DNA of 64,000 nt from Coprinellus micaceus (taxonomy: Eukaryota > Basidiomycota > Agaricomycetes > Agaricales > Psathyrellaceae), in contig OX596336.1 of NCBI GenBank assembly GCA_951394405.1, forward strand, positions 496,001 through 560,000. The letters run 5' to 3'. Numbering within the stretch: position 1 is the first letter of the stretch; each line of letters begins with the position of its first letter. The position numbers and the translations under genes are program-made. The notes beneath the pieces were generated by a model, which saw nothing but the letters and a program-made list of their open reading frames with translations, made no database searches and was not told the DNA's origin. Positions 20,969 to 31,579 of the stretch are shown in pieces.

Positions 20969-22261
20969 TCATCTTTCAGCTCTCTGGTGGGATGTCATGA
21001 CGGAATCAAAGCTGGATGTCGCGGTGGCAGAATGCCAACTCGGCGTTGTAGCCATCAGGTTTGAGATGGTGTGGGCGCCCGGGAAGTATCCCGTGCTCAC
21101 TACTTGAGGAACTGGGATAGGTATCCCCGGGTGTGAGATGGCCTCGTCCTCTTTGACGACAAGGGGTCTTGCAGCCGCCTCCCGAGGTACGAGGCGAGCT
21201 TCGGGAACATGCTTCGGGTTCCCCTCTTCAACTACTTCCGGGATGTTCTCGGACGTTAGCTGATTAGACATAATCTCGCGGTCGTGCTCCGTTTGTGCAG
21301 TAGTATTGTCCTCGTCAACAGCGGATAGCCTCTCACCCGCCTCCCGAGGTACCGATCGAGCCTCAGGAACGTGCTCGGGACGTTCTAAAGAGAACGCTCT
21401 ATTAGCTCCACCTCAAGGTCGAAAACACCCATACTTCAAGTGCTCACCGTCCGGGTCGGCCGCGCCATGAGCGCTTTCGTTGTGTCTTGTCACGCTGGGT
21501 TGGCTGCTCTGCTCTTCGTCGGGCTTGATGAACCTTTTGAACATTCTCACTATCCCCGAGCCTTCGGGTGGATCGAGAGAGAACACCGTGATTTTTCTTG
21601 CATTTTCAGAGAGAAAATTGTGTGTCGCATCCCCAGATATTGTGGAGAGGATGAGGAAGGGAAATGCGGTGCTTCTGGATGCGCGTAAGAGTGCGTGAAG
21701 GTTGCGTTCGTCTGTTTCTCGGACCTCATGCCCCAAATCGTTCGAAGGCATTTGCTGCTTTGGCAAGGCATCAACGACGATGACATAGCACTTTGCAAGG
21801 CTTTGGTCCTTTAAGGGCTGGTGCAGAGGCTCAAGTATGAGCTTATCCACCTGATTGACGGGCGACTTGTCAAAAATATCCATGTCATGTTGAATGGCCT
21901 TTAGTATCAAATCCCCCAGGCGCTCGAAGCCGTCGAGCCCGAAAAGCTGGTACGCGAGAGTTGCCACCAAGGACTGCCTTGTTGGCTCAGCTGTGGTTGG
22001 CCTTGTGGATAGGATGAAAGTTGCAGCAAGCAAACCGTCATTTTCTAAGGCACTGGCGAGCGCCCGTGCAACAGTACTCCTTCGTACATCCGTCGACCCC
22101 GTTAATAAGGCGAGCTCGTTTTCGCGAGATAGACCACGACGGTGCTGTTGGGTGATCCACGTAAGGATTTCCTGTTCGACGGCTAGTTCTCGATCGGGTT
22201 GCCTTTGCGGATTGTTCGATGCAATGCCACGGTCTTCAGAACATTTGTAGATGGCGTCCAA
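20969..22261 (-). pseudogene. Truncated NACHT-type NTPase with defective P-loop
   Basis: Minus-strand frame of a fungal NACHT domain: EILTWITQQHRRGLS, then the P-loop position LLTGSTDVRRSTVARALA (about 22099-22070), followed by TFILSTRP, QSLVATLAYQL, LILEPLHQPL and a Walker-B-like YVIVVDAL. Intact relatives, including the copy at 23.5 kb, have GPAGAGKST; here the Gly-Lys pair is replaced (DVRRST), so ATP binding is probably lost. The frame stops at 21413; a further open frame to 20969 (MSNQLTSENIPEVVEE) may be a last exon. Clean upstream exons are not visible between 22262 and 22900. Likely a decayed NLR-like gene. Confidence 0.55.
21176..21384 (-). repeat. Imperfect direct repeat in the NACHT-like tail
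   Basis: Two copies of about 45 bp, beginning CGCCTCCCGAGGTAC at 21176 and at 21338. On the minus strand they encode HVPEARLVPREAAAR and HVPEARSVPREAGER, an internal protein repeat. Confidence 0.6.
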
Positions 22262-23050
22262 GGTGATGTGTTCTCGGTAAACTTATTTTAGTGTAGGCGT
22301 TAGAGGTCTTGAATGGCTTAGATGTGACAGAGCATACCTTCGAATACGCTCCGCCCACGGTAATCCAGAGCTTGTGAAACAGTGCTCATGGGAAGGACTG
22401 ATAAGGGCGGCTCAATTCTAGAAAACCTGGTCAGCCAGAGAAACTTAGATGTCATGATACATCTACTGGCATACCTGTGGTTTACTCCACCGGACAATCG
22501 AGACGGCGAGGTTATACGGCCAAAGTTGTACCGATGTGAAGAACCAGTTATCGATGGTACGCTTCGAGTACGCTTCCAGAATCGCCGCGCCCACAATCAC
22601 TTGGAAGGAAGGTCCACGAAGAACACGTGGCGGGTCCCGCATGTCGAGTGAAGCGGTGCCAGGCGAGGTCTATGGGTCAGGTCTGCTCCGGAGAAGAGCT
22701 AGGTAGTTCCGGGTACGTTTATTAAACCGTTTATCACTCGCGTTAGCTCGCGGCTAGGGTCCCAATCTTGGTGTGGCACAGGTTGAGCGCTGAAGCGGTC
22801 TGCAAACCATCGTTCCAATGTCAGTCTGGGGTCCAGCAACTGGAAGTACGCGGTGTCCTGCAGTGGCCGCCGGCCCATTTGGGTCTGTTGATTGCTGGCT
22901 ACATACATTCAGCATGTCACCTTGGATGCAGTGTCATCTCCAAACTCGGAACCGACCACGGTGTTCACTGTTGACCCTTCGCCCTGCCCGCCGTCACCCA
23001 ACTGTCCTGGGATCCGTATTGCTCAGACGCAGCCCTCCTTTGTGGGCTCG
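22262..23050. other. Interval between two NACHT-like genes
   Basis: This may contain decayed 5' exons of the minus-strand NACHT-like gene. Open frames on both strands are short, and I could not assemble a convincing model. Confidence 0.35.
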
Positions 23051-25797
23051 ATGGCAATGAGCCTAGGCGGCAGCACACGAAACATACGCACAGAGGCATA
23101 TCTTGAAAACGGTACGTGTATCCCGTTCAGATGTTGTGAATACCCTCACCAATAGTGAGAGAATACCGCGCTTCCATAGTTCACGGCGATGTCACATTCA
23201 TTCTGTCGCCATTAAAGCCAGGCGAAACTGCGAAGACACGTCTCATGGCGTTATTAAAAACATGCACGTCGCTCCACCGATCATATTTGTTCAGGCAACG
23301 CTAATGGGACCTGATAACTTGTAGACGGCGCGATGGAGGCGACGCATGATTGGCGAGGAGAGGACGCCAGCAACCAGCGCCGTTCCCACAAAGCTAGATG
23401 TGCACCCGCCACTCGTACTGATATACGGCGCAAAATCGTCGAGCAGTTGGAGACGAATCCAGATAAGCGAGTACTGTGGCTGACAGGGCCAGCAGGTGCA
23501 GGGAAATCGACCATTGCGCGCTCCATAGCGACTCGGCCCGACGGCGAGATACCGGACCAACCCTACCACCTGAAGGAAGGCAGGTTAGCTGCCACTTGCT
23601 TCTTCTCATCTGTTGACTCCGATTCGCCAAAAACCTGCTCCGTGAAACACCTGCCCTCAACCCTTGCCTACCAAATCATCCAAGACCTGGAGGACGCGGT
23701 CGCCACGAGGGTCTTCGGAGCAGTCCAAGCCGACCCAGCTATTTTTGGCAAGAGCCTCAAGACACAGTTTAAAAAATTGATTTTCAATCCGATTTCCAAC
23801 GCCATGAAAGCCAAAGAAATCGGAGCACCAGACCGCCGTGTCATCATCATCGACGGTGTGAATGAAGTCAACGACATGGGGTCCTACACTGACGAGCAGA
23901 ACAACTTTCTACACATTTTCTGGGTGGATGTGGGGGACCCACATCCGTGGATAAGATGAGGGAGGGAGGCGGCGTCAGCGGCGCGCGAAGATCCACCGTG
24001 TTTGGTCGGCGGCCCCGACACCAAACACGATCCTTTTCGAGCGTTGGGTGAGGGACGCGTACCCTCATCCCATCCCCACTTCATCGAGGAGGGTCTTGTT
24101 ACTCCTCTCGAGTGGTTTTCGGGCGCGACTTTTTGACGCCCTCCACTCCCGCCCTCCACCAGCGCCTACGCATGGCCATCAGGTCTGGCAAGCTCCGGGC
24201 TGATGGTCTCTGGGCGTTCCGGCCAGCAAGCTGGCCCAGGCAAACCCACGTATTTGAATTAAGCACGATGTACGCACCACCGGCGAGAGACCGCCGGAGG
24301 ACCTATCTTATCTGGACGCTGCGGCATCCGATCCCTATTTCCCCTTCCGCCTGCTCATCTGCAGCCGCCCGGAGACCTGGATTGGAAGCATACTCGACGG
24401 AAAGTTCGTTGCAGAACGGTTCCACCTGGACGAGGCTCCCGTTTCGGACATACGAGCGTTCATCGATTATAGATTCAAGGACATACGGACCGTGCAAGGC
24501 TACTCAACGTCGATCATATGGCCCAAAACGGATGACGTGAATCAACTAGTCGAGAACTCGTCCGGCTACTTCGCTTATCCTGGAACCATCCTTGACTATG
24601 TGGAGGGCGGCTGTAGGGGCCAGGGAGGTACAGGGCCTAGGGATCGATTAGCACAAGTGCTCAGCTACAGCCCAGACGCCGATAAATTGTTACCAGGGGA
24701 TAAAGCTTTCGCGTATTTGGATTGCTTCTATGCAGGTGTCATCAACACCAGCTGTGGATGTGATTGCTCACCCTGGGACAAGTACCGGTGGCTCCGGGCG
24801 ATAAGTAGGAATCCTTCCCTCCCTGCCTATTTCTGGAGGAAATTCCTCGCCTCGCCAGGCTCCCAGGACCCCATCGCTGATGAGGTTGACGTGTTTCGAG
24901 GGCTCAGTTCTTCGTTGGTGAAAATTCCAGAAGACGACGATGCCACGAATCCGTATCGATTTCACCACAAAACTTTTGTGGACTTCCTGGGAAGAGAAGC
25001 AAAGCGCTCCTGGCCGCCAAACGAGAAAGGCACGTTACGCTCATTTGAATTCCATTCCGAGGTGGATTGTTGACAGGTCTCGGACAGGGACAAGAGCCAA
25101 AGATCCCGCTTTCCATTTATTGGAGTTCGACTTCACAGCAGGCCCTGGCTGCAGCGCACGATTCTCCAAGTTCTTGCAGGAACGGTTCGTCCAAGTATTG
25201 ATGGGTAGGGTCTGCACCTGCTTCGCATCATGTTAGGCTACTGACAGTGCTTCGACAGAATACAGCCCGGCCGTCGGCGACGGACAAGTTAGCGCGGAGG
25301 CAAGCAAGGGGGGGTCGAGGAAGGACTCAGAGATCTTCGTCTCCCATTTCCTGTCCGCAATGGAGGTCCTCCAGCCCAGATTCGACGAAGCCCATTTTTG
25401 CGCAGATGAAGATTTCATGAATTGCAGCATGGGGTGGTGGGTGGACCGGACTGTCCGCCGGCAGCATCAGGACGGTAGCCAGCCGAGTGGTCAAAGAGAA
25501 GATCGAGAATCGTTGGCTATAAGCAGGCTCTTCCAGTTCATACACTCTTCCGTAAGCATTACCTTTGCGACATGGGTTACGTTGTTGACCACCCCGCAGT
25601 GCCCTTGGTATCGTTGCGAACCAGCGTGTCAAATATGGCGGAGGGCCATTTTGAAAGCATGCAAGAAGCACTGCTGGAGAACCCCAAGCGCGTTCGCGTT
25701 GCTACTGAACCGGGTTGTTCGAAAAACGGCAGTCAATGACATTGCACACGGATACCCTCCGGACGCACACTTCGGTCCACGCCCACAGCGAGGCTAA
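23051..25797 (+). pseudogene. NACHT-type NTPase (NLR-like), interrupted
   Basis: A 5' exon (23051-23111; GGSTRNIRTEAYLENG then GTACGT) precedes a NACHT exon near 23327. P-loop LTGPAGAGKSTIARSIA lies at about 23483-23533, then ACFFSS, STLAYQI and Walker B VIIIDGVNEV (about 23840-23870). The domain should run straight into YLDAAASDPYFPFRLLICSRPE, but that motif is about 370 bp downstream (24303 on), after non-coding sequence. The frame then runs to RFHHKTFVDFLG and breaks again near 25010, with continuation in other frames to about 25797. Fungal NACHT proteins are STAND NTPases linked to nonself recognition. Two frame breaks make this copy probably non-functional. Confidence 0.6.
23926..24297. 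other. Non-coding insertion-like block inside the NACHT domain, bounded by hairpins
   Basis: It starts at a perfect hairpin (GGATGTGGG 23926-23934, CCCACATCC 23938-23946) and ends at another (CCGGCG 24280-24285, CGCCGG 24292-24297). It separates two parts of a domain that are normally contiguous. Stops occur in every frame of interest. No terminal repeats or clear target duplication were found. Confidence 0.45.
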
Positions 25798-25799
25798 TA

Positions 25800-26337
25800 G
25801 GGCCGGGAGTAGACGTGAATGCGCTTTCCTTTGAACTCTTGACCATCCTCGAACCTTTTCATCGTTTTATTTACTATGAACTTCGGTTCTACCCTACATT
25901 TACCTCGACTTGTCGAATGATTCTTTGTCGTATATACACCGTCCACCTCTCCCTGATGCTCCAATCACACCCTCTGACTGGCGCGATGTATGTTTCGGGG
26001 TTGGACCTTATAATCAGAAAAACTCTATCGTACCGTGCTGGTTTTGACTCAACATAGTGGAGAACCTCATTGTCTCCTCGGGCTTCAAAAATCAACGGTC
26101 ATAGGTGTTAGGTGGGTCTCAGGGCAGGAATCGCTGACACCACGCTCGATGCCGTCACAGTTAGCATTCATTGAACCACTATTGTGGCTGTCACAATCGA
26201 TGGATAGAAGAGCTGTGGAGGTGACCTAGCCGCGTGTTTGGACACAGCCCTGACGCGTGCTCGAATAGTTCCCTCTTCGCAACCTCCCACATCGTCTGTC
26301 GGTTCTCCTGCCCAAAGGCAAAACAGCCAAGCCCCGA
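25800..26337. other. Intergenic, no recognised gene
   Basis: Relatively AT-rich compared with its surroundings. No domain or splice chain was seen. Confidence 0.4.
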
Positions 26338-28335
26338 ATGAGTCAGGGAAGCGGCACGCGAAACATCACGACACAAGTCTACACCGAGAACCGTATGTAC
26401 TGGGTCTCGTTTCTGTTCTTTGGGCACCACAGATCGAGACTCCTGCTTGCCCAGATCACGGCGACAGCCATTTCCAATTTGGCGCGAATACTGAAGGCTC
26501 TGGTTGGGGTATGTCAGATATACTAGTGTCCCGCGTACTGAGCGTCGTCTCATTGTTTGCGTGCTCCGATCTTCAGGTTCTAAGCCGCAGTCGAAGGGGG
26601 TCTCTGCGAGGGACGACCTCAGCGACATCTGTGAGTTACAGTATTGGCCGTGTCACTCGGATAAACCGCTCACTACAGTCCTAAATCGCAAGCTGCGCGA
26701 CCATCCCCTCCCTCAGAAAGCATTGTGCCCAGAATCACAGGCCTTCTGACCGCACCGAGCGCATCCGCATCTTCATTCGAACCGGTCTCGTCAACTGGAG
26801 TTCATAACTCTATCAGAGCCGACACATATCCAGAGCCTTCGAGGTACCCATTGCAGGCACCTCCACATTCGGCGGCAAAGATCCAGGAGCTATCGACGGC
26901 GGTCTTATCACCAGCACCAGCGAGCCTGAGAAGCACACCTTCCGATCCTACCACCCATCAAGTTGCTCAACCTCCTGGGACGCCGTCAGAGCAGGAAGAT
27001 ATTGGTAGCTCTGCCGCCATCACGATTCACGAAGAGAGTTCGACCCCAGCGCCACCTCCCACATACCAAGTCGGTGTCATCAGAGCCGCAGACGCACAAG
27101 AGCACCTTGAGCAAAGGAAGGAAGACATTGGGGTCCTTCTGAAGAAAGCGCGGCGATCCGTTACAGCAGACCGATGGATAGCTCAGGCAGGCTTCATCCA
27201 CGGAAGGGAAGACCTCAAGGACTACTTCAGGGGCGGGCTGTATGGACGGGAGAACCAAGTCGCGCTGATCTCGGTCCTCGATGCTGAAGGCCTCGGGAAA
27301 CGCGAATTTGCCGAGCTATTGGCCGGGTTGGGCAAGGAGATTGGATTCTATGGGGTGTTGAGGTGGGGAGAACAAGTCGGGGTGATCAAGCCCAGGTCGC
27401 CGTACACCCCTCCAGAAGGCTGGACGGAATCCCTGTTCCAAAAGGCTTGTGGCACCACGCTGAAGGGGAGCTTCGCAGTTCCAAGAGCCGGCGGGGCGGA
27501 GGAGTCGGAGATCATGATCCATGCATCCAATTTCGGCGAGAGGCAAGACCACCCAAGCTATATGGATACGTGCTGCAAGGTCGGTAGAACGACACTCAAA
27601 TACGCGCCGAAACTCACAGTGCCGTTCTAGATCGTGACAGTCAATCAACCGAATGGCGCCAAGGTGATCAGGTTCGAGAATCTCGCCTTCCAAGGTCCTG
27701 AAGAATTCGAGCTCAAGTCCGCCTGTGCTCAAGTCGTGAGCGAATCCGAATGTCACTTCGCCGACGTTCGGCCGAGCCAGAGGGGAGAGTTCGACAGCAA
27801 TGGTCAGTTCAAGCAGACCCAAGCAACGACAACAAAACAGTTGCAGACCAGGACCGTCGGAGCGGAGGCGTCACAGCGTGGTGGTAAAGTTTCAGCGAGC
27901 TTTAGCGTAGCGGCAGGGGAGGATAGGTCTACGGGATTGGAGACGACGCGGAACGGACTCAAGATCAAGCACCACAGGGACTCGGCATCCAACAGCGTGA
28001 AGGTCACCTATACTCCCGTACATCACGACGAGCCCCAGTTGACGGTGCAGGAGGATGACCTACCCAGCATCACATTGGACCCAGGCAGCGGATGCGCAGA
28101 GCTGGGGGCGGTAACAATTAGGACCCTGTCGACGTGGAGGCTGAAGACCCAGCTCCCTGCAAAAAGACTTGGAATGGGGGACAAATTCTCAGTGTACCTG
28201 GGGCGGGCGAGTAAGAAGCAGGCGCTGGACTATCGAAGGAATGTAGACGTGATCTTTTGCACGGAGATCTTCGTGCCTCGGGGGGCCTGTGGTCAAAGCT
28301 TGTCTGCATCTCCAAGCATGAGGGTAGCATTCTAG
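26338..28335 (+). CDS. Unrecognised protein with NACHT-related 5' exon
   Basis: The first exon (26338-26392; SGTRNITTQVYTENR then GTATGT) is 55 nt, the same length and phase as the 5' exon of the NACHT gene measured from its second ATG (23057-23111). Further short exons lead to a long frame from about 26681. A proline/serine-rich stretch precedes a region with WIAQAGFIHGREDLKDYF, NQVALISVLDAEGLGKREFAELL and LRWGEQVGVIKPRSPYTPPEGW. A TAG at 27628-27630 stands in frame and best fits the end of a 51-nt phase-0 intron (27580-27630). The second half has FRGGLYGREN-type basic/acidic mixtures and RRNVDVIFCTEIFVPRG near the end. I do not recognise the family. Confidence 0.5.
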
Positions 28336-28339
28336 TTAG

Positions 28340-29600
28340 CATTCAGTGAACGGTGTCCGTAAACTCGGTTGTATTCCCACATCCCGGTCCCCGAAATTGA
28401 GCTAACCGTACATGTGGGAGCCCAACTCCCAAGTGAACGTTCCGGAAGGACGCATACTGGACCCCGCGCCTCCGAGTCCCCGCATCTCCGAAGCCACGTT
28501 CACCCTTGTATCTTCCCTTGAAGAACCCCAGTGCCCCCCCAGCATGACTCTCGTTTCTCGGAATGGTACAGAAGCCTAGAACCAGAGGCAAAGACAAAGG
28601 GAGGATTCGGGACGCAGAGAGTTTCGTAAGATCATTGGACGATCCATTCACGCAAGGCAAGGAGGTTCAGATCCCGCAGAGGACGAGGCACGCGTAACGA
28701 GCCCGGCTTGTGGACCATGCAATAAGGGATGGTCTCGAGGTGAAGGGGGTGTCCCACGTTGAAGGAACCAAGATGAAACCACAGATATCGAGGAGGGGAG
28801 AGAGCCATACCCGTTCCGCACCGAGAAGCCAAAAAATGAAGTGTGGCACCCCATCCCTTGCAGCAACGATACGTCCCGTACCTTCCTCTTCCCGCTGTTC
28901 GAAAACTAGACGGACCTCGGCACGATAGAAAGGCTCAGATAGATGTGGCGGTAGGAAGATGCGATGTGTCCACCCCATCGTGCGTCGCGGGGAAGGAATA
29001 ATTATGGCCGAACCACCGACCGAGGGGAGCGAGACAGAGAAGGCTGGCCGTACGCCCCGAACGCACCTCCGCCTCACGGGCTGTTGGTTGACGAGGGCAG
29101 AGTAGAAAGGTTTGGGGCGCGGACGCAGGGTGAGCTTTGCCCAAAACAGGGACAGCGTCGTCCAGGAGAGTGTTGAGATCCAAGGGAGGTGGTTGGGAAA
29201 GACTCGAGACGGGAGAAAGATCGAGAAGCCAGTGGGGAAATCGGGAGATTCTTGAAGTCCTACCTGATGGATCGGATGCTGAATGGAATGGGGCTTCGAG
29301 TAGAACATGATGAAAGAGAGTAATCGCCTACCTGTAACCCTTGGAAGCTTCAGGATCCTTCATGAACCACAGCTGAGCTCGGTGTCGTACCCATGGCCGT
29401 TCGACTGGATTCTACACCACTTGCTGCTGTGGGGCAGGAACAAGCGGCGTTCATCAGTACTCCTCGCTACGCAATACGGGAATGCCGAGGGTATGTGGGG
29501 GGGAGAAGGTACGAAGGGAGGGGAAACGAAGAATTTCAAGTTTTGACATTTATTCACTCTGCTGGCATCGGCATCAGGGAATGATCAAAATCTAATCTAA
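28340..29600 (-). other. Long minus-strand open frame, uncertain gene
   Basis: A 213-codon frame (29308-28667) contains a plausible exon around FYRAEVRLVFEQREEEGTG and HFIFWLLGAERVWLS. Other parts are proline- and arginine-rich and look non-coding. Continuation toward 28343 would need introns I cannot place. No family recognised; the plus strand is also partly open. Confidence 0.25.
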
Positions 29601-29812
29601 TCTATATGGATTGGGTGACCCATGTGGCAGCGCCTAAGCTTCCTGTCGCTCAGCGCTCAGAGCTCACCCACTTCCGGTGGCATGCCGAATTTGGGGAGGC
29701 AGTAAAATTCTCCTCATCAGCAGGGCTCCTGGAAATCAACCCCTAACCGGTCATTCACTAGCGGCCCCCAGTACCCAGTAGACGGTCTGCAAGATATCAG
29801 TGGAATTAGGTT

Positions 29813-30120
29813 TTACTCCATGTACCAATCCTCTGGAATCCACTCCACTGTCTCTCTCAAGTACTTATACGCCGCACGCGCCTTTGCTTCATTGCGGCGG
29901 CTAGACATAGCTGTCGCCACTTCATGCCCTTTGACTGTTGTCGCGGTCAATTAATAACAACTCCTCGATTCCCCAGAAAACGATGACCCACCCTTCAGCT
30001 GCACGGTGAACACAGCGTTATGAGGTGGCCCAACCCTAGACACCTCCTCGAACGCATAGACCGGAACGTGATTGTGCAAGATCTGAACGTAGTCCCTCTC
30101 TGGGGGTGTAAGGTTGCGAA
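29813..30120 (-). CDS. Double-stranded RNA-binding motif (DSRM) exons
   Basis: A minus-strand exon starting near 30118 (after a CTAAC branch site and CAAAG acceptor) encodes RDYVQILHNHV, then FEEVSRVGPPHNAVFTVQLKG. A 63-nt intron (GTGGGT to TCAAAG) joins it in frame to HEVATAMSSRRNEAKARAAYKYL, then ETVEWIPEDWYME and TAA (29815-29813). This is the canonical dsRBD order: helix 1, the GPPHNxxFTV strand, and the second helix rich in K/R-A (SSRRNEAKARAA). It may be a small stand-alone protein or the 3' exons of the gene ending near 30370; the intervening exon has a stop in the frame I tried. Confidence 0.65.
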
Positions 30121-30369
30121 CTTTGAGTGATGCAAGACAGATAGCGAGCCAAGTTAGTGTCACCCAGCGCTTGACGAGTCAGATACAGTTACCTCGTGAC
30201 TCTACTAGCAGTCCTACCCGAATAGTAACGTTACGCAGCAAGGATAGGTTGGGCCTTGCCTGCCTAAGTCCAATTGAGGCATTCGCGTAGGCCCATCGTG
30301 ACCGATCGACAACTGCGGATACCCTCCTATCGCAGTTCGTGCTACGTTGACAAGGTTGGTCGTCAGATT

Positions 30370-31565
30370 GGAACCGCTAAGCCAAGGGTGTGTACCTTAC
30401 CAGATTGTCCTGGAGTCACTGCCTGTAGCTATGGTGCAGAGACATGAAGGGCATTGGACACGATCTAAATTGTGGACTTGTTCCGGTAGGACAGCATTCA
30501 TTACCACAACCGCATCCTTGTCGAGGGATGTTAGCATTCCCTGCGCGAGGGTCTCAATGCGACACCCATCATCCATGGTAAATTCGTAAAGGCGACTGTT
30601 GGTGAACTTCATCAGCGTAGCTTGTAAGAAGGGGTTGAAGTTGTATCGGTTCACGATCACGCTCTTTACCACCTGAAGAAGTGTCAACGTTGTTCCTGTA
30701 TTAACGTCCACGCGTGAAATCCCAACCTCGAGGCTCGTCATATCAATTCGCATCACCTTTTGAGGGGCGCCGAAAGGGTCCATGACTGTGACAAACGCAC
30801 GGGCCACCCTTTCCCGCTCCTGTAACCGCGTCGACTCCAGAATACGCATCTGCGTGAGCGCCTGTATAGAGGATCCTATTAGGATTCTATTATCGGGAAT
30901 CCAATTGAAACCAGCTTACAGTAAAGTCGATTACGCATGCGTTAATCTCGTGCGTGCAGTCCGAAAGGTATTGGGATACGGTGGCATAGCGTATGCCCTG
31001 CTGTGCTAAAAGCCGGTGTAGCTCCAGCTCGATCTTCCCCAACTGCCTAGTGCCGAAGTTGATTGTCAAAATACGACGGGGGACGGCAATAGAAGTGAAC
31101 GCTTACATTATCAGCCGTTCGACAAGAGGGCCAGGGGCCTCGCAACTGGATAACATCTCTACCAAGGTTCTCAACCTCTCCGTCAACTTCGATACACTGT
31201 CGCTATTGTCAAACCTTTGCTAGTAGGACGCTCAGCACGAGGCGGCCTCCAGGCATACCAGGTAAGATGCGTACCTCAACCAGCTTTAAGACCTTGCTCA
31301 GAGCTTCCAAAGCGCCCTTCAACGACGGGCCTAAGACTGGAACTGCTTCCGCGACGGAGAATACCACTTCGAGAACCGTGATCGTGCTCTGGAGGGCGCG
31401 ACGCCCGGGCGAATGGATTTCCTCGACATCTCCGTCTAGTCCAACGGCCTGATCCGTCTGTCGCTTCCTTGGGGTCTGGCTTCCAATAGTGTCTGGTGAG
31501 GGCCGATCTGCCTTCCTCAAAACAACCACGCAGAACGCAGATAGGCGCCTGAGAATACGCCCCAT
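30370..31565 (-). CDS. Helical N-terminal domain plus possible ubiquitin-like domain and zinc ribbon
   Basis: Exon 1 (from ATG about 31565) includes the helical segment STITVLEVVFSVAEAVPVLG and PSLKGALEALSKVLKLVE, the kind of N-terminal bundle seen in fungal STAND/NLR-type proteins. Further exons give LTERLRTLVEMLSSCEAPG and LLAQQGIRYATVSQYLSD. A long exon (30849-30400) has FVTVMDPFGAPQKVMRIDM, LLQVVKSVIV and RLYEFTMDDGCRIETLAQ, which I read tentatively as the fungal ubiquitin-like fold, and then VQCPSCLCTI, a possible half zinc ribbon. Exon joins are approximate. Function unknown; signalling in nonself or stress response is only a guess from architecture. Confidence 0.45.
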
Positions 31566-31579
31566 ACCACCGAATGAGA

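Noticed and set aside
23926..24297. Explaining the NACHT interruption as a normal intron
   Set aside because: Introns elsewhere in this window are about 45-65 nt, and no donor/acceptor pair here restores the frame cleanly.
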